Shown here piece after piece: positions 11,337 through 20,392 of a DNA stretch of 52,123 nt (position 1 is its first letter; the number at the start of each line of letters is the position of its first letter). The position numbers were made by a program, and so were the translations under genes. The stretch covers positions 1 through 52,123 of the forward strand of contig CAWFKS010000003.1 in assembly GCA_963816435.1 (NCBI GenBank), read 5' to 3'. A model generated the notes under the pieces. The model did no database searches and was not told the DNA's origin. It saw only the letters and a list, made by a program, of their open reading frames with translations. Source of the DNA: CAWFKS01 sp963816435 (GTDB lineage Bacteria > Pseudomonadota > Alphaproteobacteria > Rhizobiales > Rhizobiaceae).

Positions 11337-12257
11337 TTGGCCTATCTCGACAACATTGCCGTCTTCGTCCGCGTCGTCGAGCTCGGCAACCTGTCCGCCG
11401 CCGGCCGCGACATGCGCATTTCGCCGGCGGTCGCGTCCAATCGGGTCAAGGAGCTGGAAAAGCACCTCGGCGTGCGCCTGTTCAACCGCACCACCCGGCA
11501 GCTGATGCCCACCGAGCACGGCCGCGCCTTCTACGACGGCGCAAAGCGGGTGCTCGATGCCGTCGACGAGGCGGAGGCGACCGTGGCAGCCCTGTCCGGC
11601 CAGCCGCGCGGCACGATCCGCGTCACCGCGCCACTCGGGCTGGGACGACGGGTGATCGCCTCCGGCATCCCCGAATTCCGCGACCGCTATCCCGACATAG
11701 AGGTGAGGCTGAGGCTTTCCGACCACGAGGTCGACATCATGAAGGAGGGCATCGACGTCGCCTTCAAGCTCGGGCTGCTGGAGGATTCGAGCCTCAGGAT
11801 GCGCGGCATCGTCGACTGCGAGCGCGTGCTGGCGGCCTCGCCCACCTATCTCGACAAGCGCGGCGAGCCGACCACGCCCGCCGAACTGGTGACGCAACGC
11901 CACGACTGCCTGCTGCTGCGCTTTCCCGGCGCCAAGGAGCATTTCTGGACGCTTGCCACGCCGGAGGGCCCGGCGAAATTCGAGGTTTCGGGACCGTTCG
12001 ATTCCGACGACGGCGACGTCGTCACAGGCTGGGCGCTGGCCGGCCGCGGCATCATCAACAAGCCGCGGTTCGAGATCGAGCCGTTCATCCGCGACCGCCG
12101 GCTGAAGGTAATCCTGCCGGACAACCCGCCGGTGCCCGTCAAGCTCGCCGCGCTCTATCCGCATCGCAAGTTCCAGGACCCCAAGGTGCGCCTGCTGCTC
12201 GACTTCATGGCCGAACGCTGCCAGCGCATGATCCGCGACATCCTTGCGGGGCGGTAG
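11337..12257 (+). CDS. LysR-family transcriptional regulator, likely of purine catabolism
   Basis: N-terminal winged helix-turn-helix (FVRVVELGNLSAAGRDMRIS, then PAVASNRVKELEKHLGVRLF) and a LysR substrate domain to the C-terminus, 306 residues. I prefer TTG 11337, giving an N-terminus MAYLDNIAVF as in relatives. The longer reading from ATG 11256 has a plausible ribosome site (GGGAG) but would place the shared dyad element (11265-11289) inside the coding region. GTG 11322 is another option. Divergent from puuD-guaD, and site A in the intergenic region repeats in front of uraH/puuE, so this is the best candidate regulator for the whole urate region. Its inducer cannot be read from sequence. Confidence 0.88.
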   Translation: MAYLDNIAVFVRVVELGNLSAAGRDMRISPAVASNRVKELEKHLGVRLFNRTTRQLMPTEHGRAFYDGAKRVLDAVDEAEATVAALSGQPRGTIRVTAPLGLGRRVIASGIPEFRDRYPDIEVRLRLSDHEVDIMKEGIDVAFKLGLLEDSSLRMRGIVDCERVLAASPTYLDKRGEPTTPAELVTQRHDCLLLRFPGAKEHFWTLATPEGPAKFEVSGPFDSDDGDVVTGWALAGRGIINKPRFEIEPFIRDRRLKVILPDNPPVPVKLAALYPHRKFQDPKVRLLLDFMAERCQRMIRDILAGR

Positions 12258-12340
12258 ACAGCTGGCCTCTTGATCCTGCTCAAGGCGCCTTCTTCGCAGG
12301 TGTGGGACGCTGATCCCGCCTGCGTTAAGGAGACGCTACC

Positions 12341-13429
12341 ATGCCGACCAGACGCGAAGTTCTTGCCGGTGCCGGCGCTGGCGCCGCCACACTGGCCCTT
12401 TCTGGCTGTGCCGGAGGTGCGGACGTGGACGAATACCAGGACGCGGTCGGCAGCACGTGGGCGGCGCTTTCCGAACAGCCCGACATGCGCGAGTTCGTGC
12501 GCTATGCAACCCTCGCCGCCAACAGCCACAACACCCAGCCCTGGCGCTTCCGGCTCGACCGCGACGCAGCAGCGATCCTGCCCGACTTCACCCGTCGAAC
12601 TCCGGTCGTCGATCCCGACGATCACCATCTCTACTGCAGCCTCGGCTGCGCGGCGGAGAATTTTTCGGTCACCGCCGCCGCTCGCGGCCGTCACGCCACG
12701 ACAGGGTTCGACGCTACCGAGGACGGCGCGGTGACGATCGCCCTGGACCAGGGCGCCGCCGAGCCCTCGGATCTCGCAGCCGCCATCCCGGCGCGCCAGT
12801 CGACGCGCTCGGATTACGACGGCCGTCTGGTGCCGCCCGAACACCTGGCGCTGCTCGAAAAGGCGGGGCGCACATACGGTGCCGACGTCATGATGGTCAC
12901 CGAGAGGCCGAAGGTCGAGCAGGTGCTCGATTACGTCATTGCCGGCAATACCGCGCAGATGGACGATCCGGCTTTCGTGCGCGAACTGAAGCAGTGGTTG
13001 CGCTTCAATGCCGACCAGGCGCTGAGGACGCGCGACGGGCTCTTTTCGGCCGCCTCGGGCAATCCCTCGCTGCCGGGCTGGGTGGCGAGCGCGATCTTCC
13101 GCTTCGTCTTCACCACCAGGGGCGAGAACGGCCGCTACGCCAGCCAGATTCGCTCGTCCGCCGGGATCGCGATCTTCACCTCCGAAAGCAGCGACAGAGC
13201 GGCCTGGGTGAACGCCGGTCGCGGCGTCCAGCGCTTCCTGCTGCAGGCGACCGCGCTCGGCATCAGGACCGCCTTCGTCAACCAGCCGGTCGAGATGGGA
13301 TCGGCCTCCATCGCCATGCGTCTCTGGTATCCCCGGCGCGGTTGCCGGATTCCTGATCGTTTTCGTGCGCGGACGCGAAACGCCCGGTCGGCAAGCGCCT
13401 CAGCCGCCGAAATGCCGCCGTCGAATTGA
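12341..13429 (+). CDS. Acg-like FMN nitroreductase-family protein with Tat/lipoprotein signal, 3' end frameshifted
   Basis: The N-terminus MPTRREVLAGAGAGAATLAL carries a twin-arginine motif and ends in the lipobox LSGC, so the protein is probably exported folded and lipid-anchored. The nitroreductase-like motif ATLAANSHNTQPWRF follows at about residues 56-70, and SSAGIAIFTSE and AGRGVQRFLLQATALGI are typical of the Acg (Rv2032) group. After VNQPVEMGS (about 13300) the frame decays. The expected tail can be pieced together from other frames between 13320 and 13430, so at least one indel is present and the true end is uncertain. Strong ribosome site AAGGAG. The 3' end overlaps the opposing brnT gene. 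Confidence 0.8.
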   Translation: MPTRREVLAGAGAGAATLALSGCAGGADVDEYQDAVGSTWAALSEQPDMREFVRYATLAANSHNTQPWRFRLDRDAAAILPDFTRRTPVVDPDDHHLYCSLGCAAENFSVTAAARGRHATTGFDATEDGAVTIALDQGAAEPSDLAAAIPARQSTRSDYDGRLVPPEHLALLEKAGRTYGADVMMVTERPKVEQVLDYVIAGNTAQMDDPAFVRELKQWLRFNADQALRTRDGLFSAASGNPSLPGWVASAIFRFVFTTRGENGRYASQIRSSAGIAIFTSESSDRAAWVNAGRGVQRFLLQATALGIRTAFVNQPVEMGSASIAMRLWYPRRGCRIPDRFRARTRNARSASASAAEMPPSN

Positions 13430-13666
13430 GGTCGCTCGAGCGGTTCTGCAGGCATCCTCCTGCAGCAACGTAAATCCCACGAAGATCGGCCGCCCGTCTG
13501 TGTTGCGTCCTACCGCGATCAGCCGATCCTCCTCCCAGGAATGCCGGGGATCGGGCGCGATGTCGGCTCCGCTCGTGAACACGAACTCGATCTCTTCGCG
13601 GCTGACACCGTGCTTGCCGCATTTCGGCCAGTTGCCGGAATCCCACTGGAAGCCAGCGACCTTCAT
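13400..13666 (-). CDS. BrnT-family (DUF497) ribonuclease toxin, no BrnA found
   Basis: 88 residues with the BrnT layout: FQWDSGNWPKCGKHGVS (the W-D...N...K..HGV signature), then EEDRLIAVGRNTDGRPIFVGFTL and a tail RATSIRRRHFGG that lines up with the usual RPISARYMH ending but stops a few residues short. BrnT toxins cleave RNA and are normally followed by the BrnA antitoxin, which binds toxin and operator. No BrnA-like frame follows on this strand; the DNA is the 3' end of the opposing nitroreductase gene. A 12-base palindrome sits in the promoter. Either an orphan toxin or a module whose antitoxin was lost. Confidence 0.8.
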   Translation of the reverse strand: MKVAGFQWDSGNWPKCGKHGVSREEIEFVFTSGADIAPDPRHSWEEDRLIAVGRNTDGRPIFVGFTLLQEDACRTARATSIRRRHFGG

Positions 13667-13674
13667 GTCACTTC

Positions 13675-13704
13675 AATATGGGCGTTTGTACGTACAATTG
13701 TCAA
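13675..13704 (-). promoter_or_regulatory. brnT promoter with palindromic operator
   Basis: On the minus strand a perfect -35 TTGACA (13699-13704) is followed 18 bases later by a weak -10 CATATT (13675-13680). The perfect palindrome TTGTACGTACAA (13686-13697) lies in the spacer, ideal for repression. The predicted transcript start is within a few bases of the brnT ATG (13666), so the mRNA may be almost leaderless. Confidence 0.6.
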
Positions 13705-13713
13705 CATTCACCG

Positions 13714-14531
13714 CTATCCGACGCCCGCCAGCGCCGTCATGATCTCGGCGGCCGCGAGCGCGGCGATCACCGCCGGACGCTTGTCGTGAACCGCGCTGCC
13801 GCCGATCGGCGTGACGAGGCGGGCAAGCGAGGTATCGTCGCCGCCGGCCTCTTTCAGATACCAGCTGCGGAACGTCGCCTTCTTGGTCTTCGAGCCGATC
13901 ATGCCGACGTAAGATCCGTCTCCACGCTTCAGCGCCTCGGCGACGATGAGAAAGTCGAGCGCGTGGTCGTGGGTGAGAACGACGAAGGCGGACCCGGCAG
14001 GCGCTTGGCGCACCATTTCCTCCGGCATCGAGGTCAGTCGCGTCGCGACGCCGTCGGGAAACCCCTCGAGCGCCTCGGCGCGGGTTTCGATGACGGAGGC
14101 GTTGACGGGCAACAGCGCCAGCACCGCCGCCAGCGCGTGGCCGACATGACCGCCACCGAACAGGTAGACATGCGGCAGTGCGGCGTCTTCGGCCGCCGCG
14201 CGTGCCGCGAGGTCGGCGCGCATCGCGTCGTCGACCGGCGAGATCGACAGCGCGACATGCCCGCCGCAGCACTGCCCGATCTCGGGGCCGAGCGGGATGG
14301 AGAGCAAGCTCGATATTTTCGCCGGCACCGCGCAGCAACCTCCCGCGCCCTGGCGATCGCCATGAACTCAAGCTGGCCGCCGCCGATCGTGCCGAAGATC
14401 GCCTCGGGCGAGACCAGCATCCAGGCGCCCTCCTCGCGCGGGGTCGACCCCTTCGCCTCCGTCACCTCCACCAGCGCGGTGGCCGGCGAGGCGTCGAGAA
14501 ATCGTTCGAGGGCAAGGACTGTCCTGGTCAT
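13714..14531 (-). CDS. xdhC: XdhC, xanthine dehydrogenase accessory protein, one frameshift
   Basis: XdhC binds molybdenum cofactor, promotes its sulfuration and inserts it into XdhB. ATG at 14531 gives MTRTVLALERFLDASPATAL, then EAKGSTPREEGAWM and GTIGGGQLEF, the XdhC N-terminal domain. After a single indel near 14325-14345 the protein continues with IPLGPEIGQCCGGHVALS and the Rossmann region YLFGGGHVGHALAAVL, to a TAG at 13714. About 272 residues, normal length. Last gene of the uraH-xdhA-xdhB-xdhC operon, 32 bases after xdhB. Confidence 0.93.
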
Positions 14532-14563
14532 TCCCGCAAGATAGGCCGACGGCCGCGCGCCCG

Positions 14564-16910
14564 CTACCGGTCGGCCGCCTCGCGCTTCAGCCGCTCGACC
14601 GCCATCAGCACGCATTCGGGCGTGGCGGGCGTATCGAGCCGCGGGCAGATAGCGTGGCCGGCGACGCTGGCGACGGCATCGGCAAGCGCCGAATGCACCG
14701 ACATCGCGAGCATGAAGGGCGGCTCGCCGACCGCCTTGGAGCGGTGGATGGTCGGCTCGCGGTTTTCCGCCCAGTCGGCCAGCGTGACGTTGAAGATCTT
14801 CGGCCGGTCGGAGGCGAGCGGGATCTTGTAGGTCGAGGGCGCATGCGTCCTGAGCCGCCCCTTTTCGTCCCACACCAGTTCCTCGGTGGTAAGCCACCCC
14901 ATGCCCTGGATGAAGCCGCCCTCGATCTGCCCGATGTCGATGGCCGGGTTCAGCGACTTGCCGGTCTCGTGCAGGATGTCGACGCGGTCGACCATGTATT
15001 CGCCCGTCAGCGTGTCGATCGACACCTCCGCGCAGGCCGCGCCGTAGGAGAAGTAGTAGAAGGGATGGCCGCGCCCGCTGTCGCGGTCCCAGTGGATCTT
15101 CGGCGTCTTGTAGAAGCCGGTCGCCGAAAGCTGGACCCGCGCCACGTAGGCTTCCTTGACCAGCTCGGCGAAGGGGATTTCCTGGTTGCCGACACGCACC
15201 CGGTTCGGCAGGAACACCACCTGCTCCTTCGGCACCTCGTAGAAATCGGCGGCGAAATCGATCAGCCGGTTCTTGATCGTGCTCGCCGCGGCCTGCGCGG
15301 CCATGCCGTTGAGGTCGGAGCCCGACGAGGCGGCGGTCGCCGACGTGTTCGGCACCTTGCCGGTGGTCGTGGCGGTGATCTTCACCTGCTCGATGTCGAT
15401 CTGGAATTCCTCGGCCACCACCTGCGCGACCTTGATGTAGAGCCCCTGCCCCATCTCGGTGCCGCCGTGGTTCAGGTGCACCGAGCCGTCGGTGTAGACG
15501 TGGACGAGCGCGCCGGCCTGGTTGAAATGCGTGGCGGTGAAGGAAATGCCGAACTTCACCGGCGTCAGCGCGATGCCGCGCTTGATGATTTCGGAACCGG
15601 CGTTGAACTCGGCGATGTCGCGGCGGCGCTGCTGGTAGTGAACGCCGGCTTCCAGTTCGTCGACGACGCGGTGGACGACATTGTCCTCGACCTTCTGATG
15701 GTACGGCGTCAGGTCGCGTCCCTTGCCGCCGTAGAAATTGATGCGGCGGATTTCGAGCGGATCCTTGCCGAGTGCGAACGCCACTTCCTCGATGACGCGC
15801 TCCGCCCCCAGCATGCCCTGCGGGCCGCCGAAGCCGCGGAAAGCCGTGTTGGAAACCGTATTCGTGAAGAGCGGCGCCGAAACCGCCTTCACCGCCGGCC
15901 AGAAATAGGCGTTGTCGCAGTGGAAGAGCGCCCGGTCCGTCACCGGCCCCGAAAGGTCGGCCGAAAACCCGCAGCGCGCCTCATAGGTGAAATCGACGCC
16001 GAGAATGTTGCCGTCGTCGTCGAAACCGACCTCGTAGCCGACGAGGAAATCGTGGCGCTTGCCCGTGGCGGTCATGTCGTCGTCGCGATCCGGCCGGATC
16101 TTCACCGCGCGGTTGAAGCGCTTGGCAGCCACCGCCGCCACGCAGGCGAACAGGTTCGCCTGCGTCTCCTTGCCGCCGAAGCCGCCGCCCATGCGGCGCA
16201 CGTCGACGGTGACGGCGCTGGTCGGCACGCCGAGCGCATGCGCCACCATGTGCTGCGTCTCGCTGGGGTGCTGGGTCGACGAAAACACCTGCACGTCGCC
16301 GTCCTCGCCGGGGATCGCGAGCGAGATCTGACCTTCCAGATAGAAATGGTCCTGGCCGCCGACGCGCATCGTGCCCTCGATGCGATGCGGTGCGCGTGGC
16401 GATGGCCTCCGAAGCGTCGCCGCGCTGCAGCGTCAGCGGGTCGGTGACGAGGCGCGGTTCCTCGCCTGCGTCGACGACATCGATCAGCGCCGGCTTCTCG
16501 TCATATTCGACCTTGGCCAGCCGGCAGGCGCGGCGCGCCGCCTCGCGCGTCTCGGCAATGACGGCGAAGATCGGCTGGCCGAGGAACAGGACTTCCTTGT
16601 CCGCCAGTACCGGATCGTCGTCACGCCCGGTCGGACTGATATTGTTGGAGCCCGGCATGTCGGCTCCCGTCAGCACGCCGACCACGCCGGGAGCGGTCTT
16701 CACCGCCGAAAGGTCCATCGATGTGATGGTGCCGTGGGCCACCGAGGACAGGCCGAGATAGGCGTGCAGCGCGCCGGCCGGCTCCATCATGTCGTCGATG
16801 TAGACGGCTTCGCCGGTGACGTGCTTGTGCGCGGAATCGTGGCGCCGGTCGGTGGCGACGCCGCCGGTGATCTTCGCGGCGTTGAGGTCGGGCGCGGCGT
16901 GCTTGTTCAT
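14564..16910 (-). CDS. xdhB: XdhB, molybdopterin-binding subunit of xanthine dehydrogenase, one frameshift
   Basis: Large subunit carrying the molybdenum site where hypoxanthine and xanthine are hydroxylated to urate. From ATG 16910: HVTGEAVYIDDM at the start, KEVLFLGQPIFAVIAE, then after the break GGQDHFYLEGQ, RRMGGGFGGKET (cofactor contact), FRGFGGPQGM, GGTEMGQGLYIKVAQ and AVGEPPFML, whose glutamate is the catalytic base. The frame shifts around 16370-16400, beside a small duplicated CGCAT. About 782 residues, the usual size. Two-gene XdhAB organisation as in Rhodobacter and rhizobia. Confidence 0.95.
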
Positions 16911-16920
16911 GGTCTTCTCC

Positions 16921-18390
16921 TCACGCCGCCTCGTAGCGCGAAATCTGCACCGGCCCTGCGGCGCCGGTCGTTTCCAGCCAGAACCGCTTCAACAGGTTCT
17001 GCGCCGCAAGCATCCGGTACTCGGCAGATGCCCGCATGTCCGAGATCGGCGAGAAATCCGTGGGATAGGCCTGCATCGCCGCCTCCACCGTTTCGGCAGT
17101 CCACGGCTTGCCGACCAGCGCGGCCTCCACCGCCTTCGCCCGCTTCGGCGTCGCGGCCATGCCGCCATAGGCGACGCGGACCGACGCCACCCGGCCATCG
17201 CCGTCGAGCGTCAGGAAAAACGCGCCGAGAGCGGCGGTGATGTCCTCGTCGCGCCGCTTCGTCACCTTGTAGGCGGCAAAATGGGAGCCGGCTTGCGGCA
17301 ACGGCACCGTGACCGATTCCACGAATTCGCCCGGCTGCCGATCCTGCTTGCCGTAGTCGACGAAGAAGTCTTCCAGCGCCAGCGTGCGGCGCTTCGCACC
17401 CTTGCGCAGCGTCAGCGTCGCGCCGAGCGCGATCAGCGGCGGCGGCGTGTCGCCGATCGGCGAGCCGTTGGCGATGTTGCCGCCGATCGTGCCCATGTTG
17501 CGCACCTGGTCGCCGCCGATCCGGTCGATCAGCGCGCCCAGCGCGGGAATGCGGTCCGACAGCGCGTCATGCGCGTCGGTGTAGCTGACATTGGCGCCGA
17601 TGGTGACGGCACCGTCCTGTTCCAAGATCGAGCGCAATTCCTCGAGCCCGCCGATGAAGACGGCCGGCGAGATGTCGCGCATGAACTTCGTCACCCAGAG
17701 CCCGACATCGGTCGCGCCCGAGATGATCGTTGCCTTCGGTTCGGCATCCAGCACCTCGGCCAGATCGTCGACGGAGGCCGGGATGACCAGCCGCCCGCCC
17801 GCGCCGCCGATCTCGACACGGCTGCCGTCCTTCATCGCTCTCAGCGCGGCCACGACCGATTCCCGCTCGGCAGCCAGAATGTCGAGTGCGGGATCGCCGG
17901 AGATCGCCTTGGCGGCTTTGACGATGGGCTCGTAGCCGGTGCAACGGCACAGATTGCCCTGCAGCGCCTTCTCGATCGCCTGCTCGGATGCGTTCGCGTT
18001 GCGCATCCACAGCGCATAGAGCGACATCACGAAGCCCGGCGTGCAGAAGCCGCACTGCGAGCCGTGGAAATCGACCAGCGCCTGCTGCACCGGATGCAGC
18101 CCGCCATCGACGCCCTTCAAGTGCTCGACGGTGACGACATGGCAGCAGTCGACGGAAGCGAGGAAGCGGATGCAGGCGGTCACGCCTTCGTAGACGATCC
18201 CCTCGCCCGAAAGCCGGCCGACAAGCACCGTGCAGGCGCCGCAATCGCCCTCCGCACATCCTTCCTTGGTGCCGCGCAGCGAACGGCGCAGGCGCAGGAA
18301 ATCGAGAAGCGTCTCGTCGGGCCCGACGTCGGACAGCCGGACTTCGGCGCCGTTGAGCAGGAAGCGGATTTCGGAGCGGGTGGTCGCCAT
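16921..18390 (-). CDS. xdhA: XdhA, iron-sulfur and FAD subunit of xanthine dehydrogenase
   Basis: Small subunit moving electrons from the Mo site through two [2Fe-2S] clusters to FAD and NAD+. Intact, 489 residues from ATG 18390, which overlaps the uraH stop (ATGA). Plant-type ferredoxin cysteines in GCAEGDCGAC (about residues 44-53). The second cluster is held by CGFCTPGF and CRCTGYEP. The FAD domain has IISGATDVGLWVTK and RNMGTIGGNIANGSPIGD. The C-terminal CO-dehydrogenase flavoprotein domain is complete. xdhB follows after 10 bases. Confidence 0.96.
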   Translation of the reverse strand: MATTRSEIRFLLNGAEVRLSDVGPDETLLDFLRLRRSLRGTKEGCAEGDCGACTVLVGRLSGEGIVYEGVTACIRFLASVDCCHVVTVEHLKGVDGGLHPVQQALVDFHGSQCGFCTPGFVMSLYALWMRNANASEQAIEKALQGNLCRCTGYEPIVKAAKAISGDPALDILAAERESVVAALRAMKDGSRVEIGGAGGRLVIPASVDDLAEVLDAEPKATIISGATDVGLWVTKFMRDISPAVFIGGLEELRSILEQDGAVTIGANVSYTDAHDALSDRIPALGALIDRIGGDQVRNMGTIGGNIANGSPIGDTPPPLIALGATLTLRKGAKRRTLALEDFFVDYGKQDRQPGEFVESVTVPLPQAGSHFAAYKVTKRRDEDITAALGAFFLTLDGDGRVASVRVAYGGMAATPKRAKAVEAALVGKPWTAETVEAAMQAYPTDFSPISDMRASAEYRMLAAQNLLKRFWLETTGAAGPVQISRYEAA

Positions 18391-18755
18391 CAACTGCCCC
18401 TGTAAGTCGAATAGCCGTACGGCGAAAGCAGAAGCGGCACGTGATAGTGCGCGGCCTCCGCCATGCCGAAACGAATGGGTACGGTGTCGAGAAACGCCGG
18501 CTCGGGCAGATCGGCACCGGTGCGGCGCAGATAATCGCCGGCGGCAAACACCAGTTCGTATTCGCCGGTCGCAAACTCATCGCCGGCAAGCAGCGGCGCG
18601 TCGCAACGCCCGTCGTCATTGGTCGTCACGGATTTCACGTGGCGGCGTTCGCCGCCCTCAATGCGGAACAACTCGATCGCGAGCCCGGCCGCCGGACGGC
18701 CGCTCGCGGTATCGAGCACGTGGGTGGTCAGCCGCCCACCCGCTGCGTCTGCCAT
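18390..18755 (-). CDS. uraH: 5-hydroxyisourate hydrolase (transthyretin-like)
   Basis: Hydrolyses 5-hydroxyisourate, the PuuD product, to OHCU. 121 residues. Family marks: LTTHVLDTASGRPAAGLAIE (N-terminal HxLD), HYHVPLLLSPYGYSTYRGS with the invariant C-terminal YRGS tetrapeptide. Strong ribosome site AGAGGAG before ATG 18755. First gene of the minus xdh operon and divergent from puuE, with site B between them. Confidence 0.96.
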   Translation of the reverse strand: MADAAGGRLTTHVLDTASGRPAAGLAIELFRIEGGERRHVKSVTTNDDGRCDAPLLAGDEFATGEYELVFAAGDYLRRTGADLPEPAFLDTVPIRFGMAEAAHYHVPLLLSPYGYSTYRGS

Positions 18756-18850
18756 GCGGTTCTCCTCTGCGGAAGCGCGTCTTCTTGTTGTCGTCCGCCG
18801 CGCCAGACTATTGCATCGCTTCCGGGTAGCCGAGCCGGAAGCCTCAAAAA

Positions 18851-18876
18851 GACTTTCAAATTTTTTCCGGGGAATG
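18851..18876. promoter_or_regulatory. Site B of the shared control element between uraH and puuE
   Basis: Starts with the same ten bases as site A (GACTTTCAAA), followed by TTTTTTCCGGGGAATG, which aligns to site A with one gap and keeps a dyad (TTCC-GG-GGAA). It lies 96 bases before uraH and 68 before puuE. The rest of this 188-base divergent region shows no gene. Confidence 0.6.
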
Positions 18877-18943
18877 AAGGCCGATCCTTGGGCATATGGT
18901 GAGGATCCAGAGCCGGACCAACCGGCCGTGACGAGTTTGCGGG

Positions 18944-20392
18944 ATGGCGACGCAGCCGAAACGATATTTCAGGGACATGCGCGGCTATGGCGCCAACCCG
19001 CCGAATGCGCAATGGCCGGGCGGCGCGGCGATCGCCGTGCAGTTCGTCGTCAACTACGAGGAAGGCGGCGAGAACAACATCCTTCATGGCGACGCCGCAT
19101 CCGAGGCCTTCCTGTCCGAGGTGGTGGGCGCCGCCCAGTGGCCCGGCCAGCGCCACTGGAACATGGAATCGATCTACGAATATGGCGCACGCGCCGGGTT
19201 CTGGCGGCTGCATCGCATCTTCACCGAAGCTGTCATGCCGGTCACCGTCTACGGCGTGGCCACGGCGATGGCCCGATCGCCCGACCAGGTGGCGGCGATG
19301 CAGGAGGCCGGTTGGGAGATCGCCTCGCACGGCTACAAATGGGTCGAGTTCAAGGACATCGATCCCGAGGAAGAACGGCGCCAGCTCGACGAGGCCGTCA
19401 GGCTGCACACCGAGATCACCGGCGAGCGGCCCTACGGGTTCTACTACGGCCGCTGTTCGGTCAACACGGTGCGGATCGCCGCCGAGGAAGGCGGTTTCCT
19501 CTATCTCTCCGACACCTACGACGACGACCTGCCCTACTGGCTCGACCACGACGGCCACGGCAATCCGATCCCCCCGCAACTCGTCATCCCCTATACGCTC
19601 GACGCCAACGACATGCGCTTCGCCGTCGCCGCGGGCTTTGGCGGCGGCGACGAGTTCTTCACCTATCTGAAGGACGCCTTCGACACGCTCTATGCCGAAG
19701 GCAAGGCGGGCAAGCCGAAGATGATGAACATCGGCCTGCACTGCCGCCTGGTCGGCAGGCCGGGCAGGGCCGCGGCGCTGAAGCGCTTCGTCGACTACGT
19801 GAAGAGCCACGAAGACGTTTGGATTGCACGGCGTATCGACATCGCGCGCCACTGGATCGAGCACCATCCCTACGATCCGGCGGCGCTTCGGCCGAGCCGC
19901 ATGGAGCGCGGCGCGTTCGTGGAAAAATTCGGTGGCGTGTTCGAGCATTCGCCATGGATCGCCGAGGGAGCATTCGAGCTGGAACTCGGCCCCGCCCATG
20001 ACAGTGCAGGCGGTCTCCACAACGCGATGTGCCGCATCTTCCGCGCCGCCGACGACGACAGGCGGCTCGGCGTGCTGACCGCGCACCCCGATCTGGCCGG
20101 CAAGCTCGCTGCCGCGAAGCGACTGACGGCGGAGTCGGCCAGGGAGCAGGCCTCGGCGGGACTGGATGCGCTGACCGACGCAGAACGCGCCCGCTTCACC
20201 GAACTCAACGAGGCCTACGTCAAGAAGTTCGGATTTCCCTTCATCATCGCCGTGAAGGGGCGGACGAAGGACGAGATCCTCACCGCCTTCGAAACCCGCA
20301 TCGCCAACGACCGCGCAACCGAGTTCGCCACCGCCTGCGGCCAGGTGGAGCGTATCGCGCTGCTGCGGCTGAAGGACATGCTGCCGGCATGA
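18944..20392 (+). CDS. Bifunctional allantoinase (PuuE type) / OHCU decarboxylase (UraD) fusion
   Basis: Two enzymes in one 482-residue chain. Residues 1-305 are the metal-independent polysaccharide-deacetylase-like allantoinase PuuE: RDMRGYGANPPNAQWPGGA, QFVVNYEEGGENNILHGD, EIASHGYKWVEF, YYGRCSVNT. Residues about 320-482 are OHCU decarboxylase: FVEKFGGVFEHSPWIAE (catalytic His), LLTAHPDLAGK-type run here VLTAHPDLAGKLA, and ELNEAYVKKFGFPFIIAVKG. UraD converts OHCU to (S)-allantoin, and PuuE opens it to allantoate, so the fusion carries consecutive steps with UraD acting first. The stop overlaps the allE start by ATGA. Such fusions are known in Rhizobiales. Confidence 0.94.
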   Translation: MATQPKRYFRDMRGYGANPPNAQWPGGAAIAVQFVVNYEEGGENNILHGDAASEAFLSEVVGAAQWPGQRHWNMESIYEYGARAGFWRLHRIFTEAVMPVTVYGVATAMARSPDQVAAMQEAGWEIASHGYKWVEFKDIDPEEERRQLDEAVRLHTEITGERPYGFYYGRCSVNTVRIAAEEGGFLYLSDTYDDDLPYWLDHDGHGNPIPPQLVIPYTLDANDMRFAVAAGFGGGDEFFTYLKDAFDTLYAEGKAGKPKMMNIGLHCRLVGRPGRAAALKRFVDYVKSHEDVWIARRIDIARHWIEHHPYDPAALRPSRMERGAFVEKFGGVFEHSPWIAEGAFELELGPAHDSAGGLHNAMCRIFRAADDDRRLGVLTAHPDLAGKLAAAKRLTAESAREQASAGLDALTDAERARFTELNEAYVKKFGFPFIIAVKGRTKDEILTAFETRIANDRATEFATACGQVERIALLRLKDMLPA

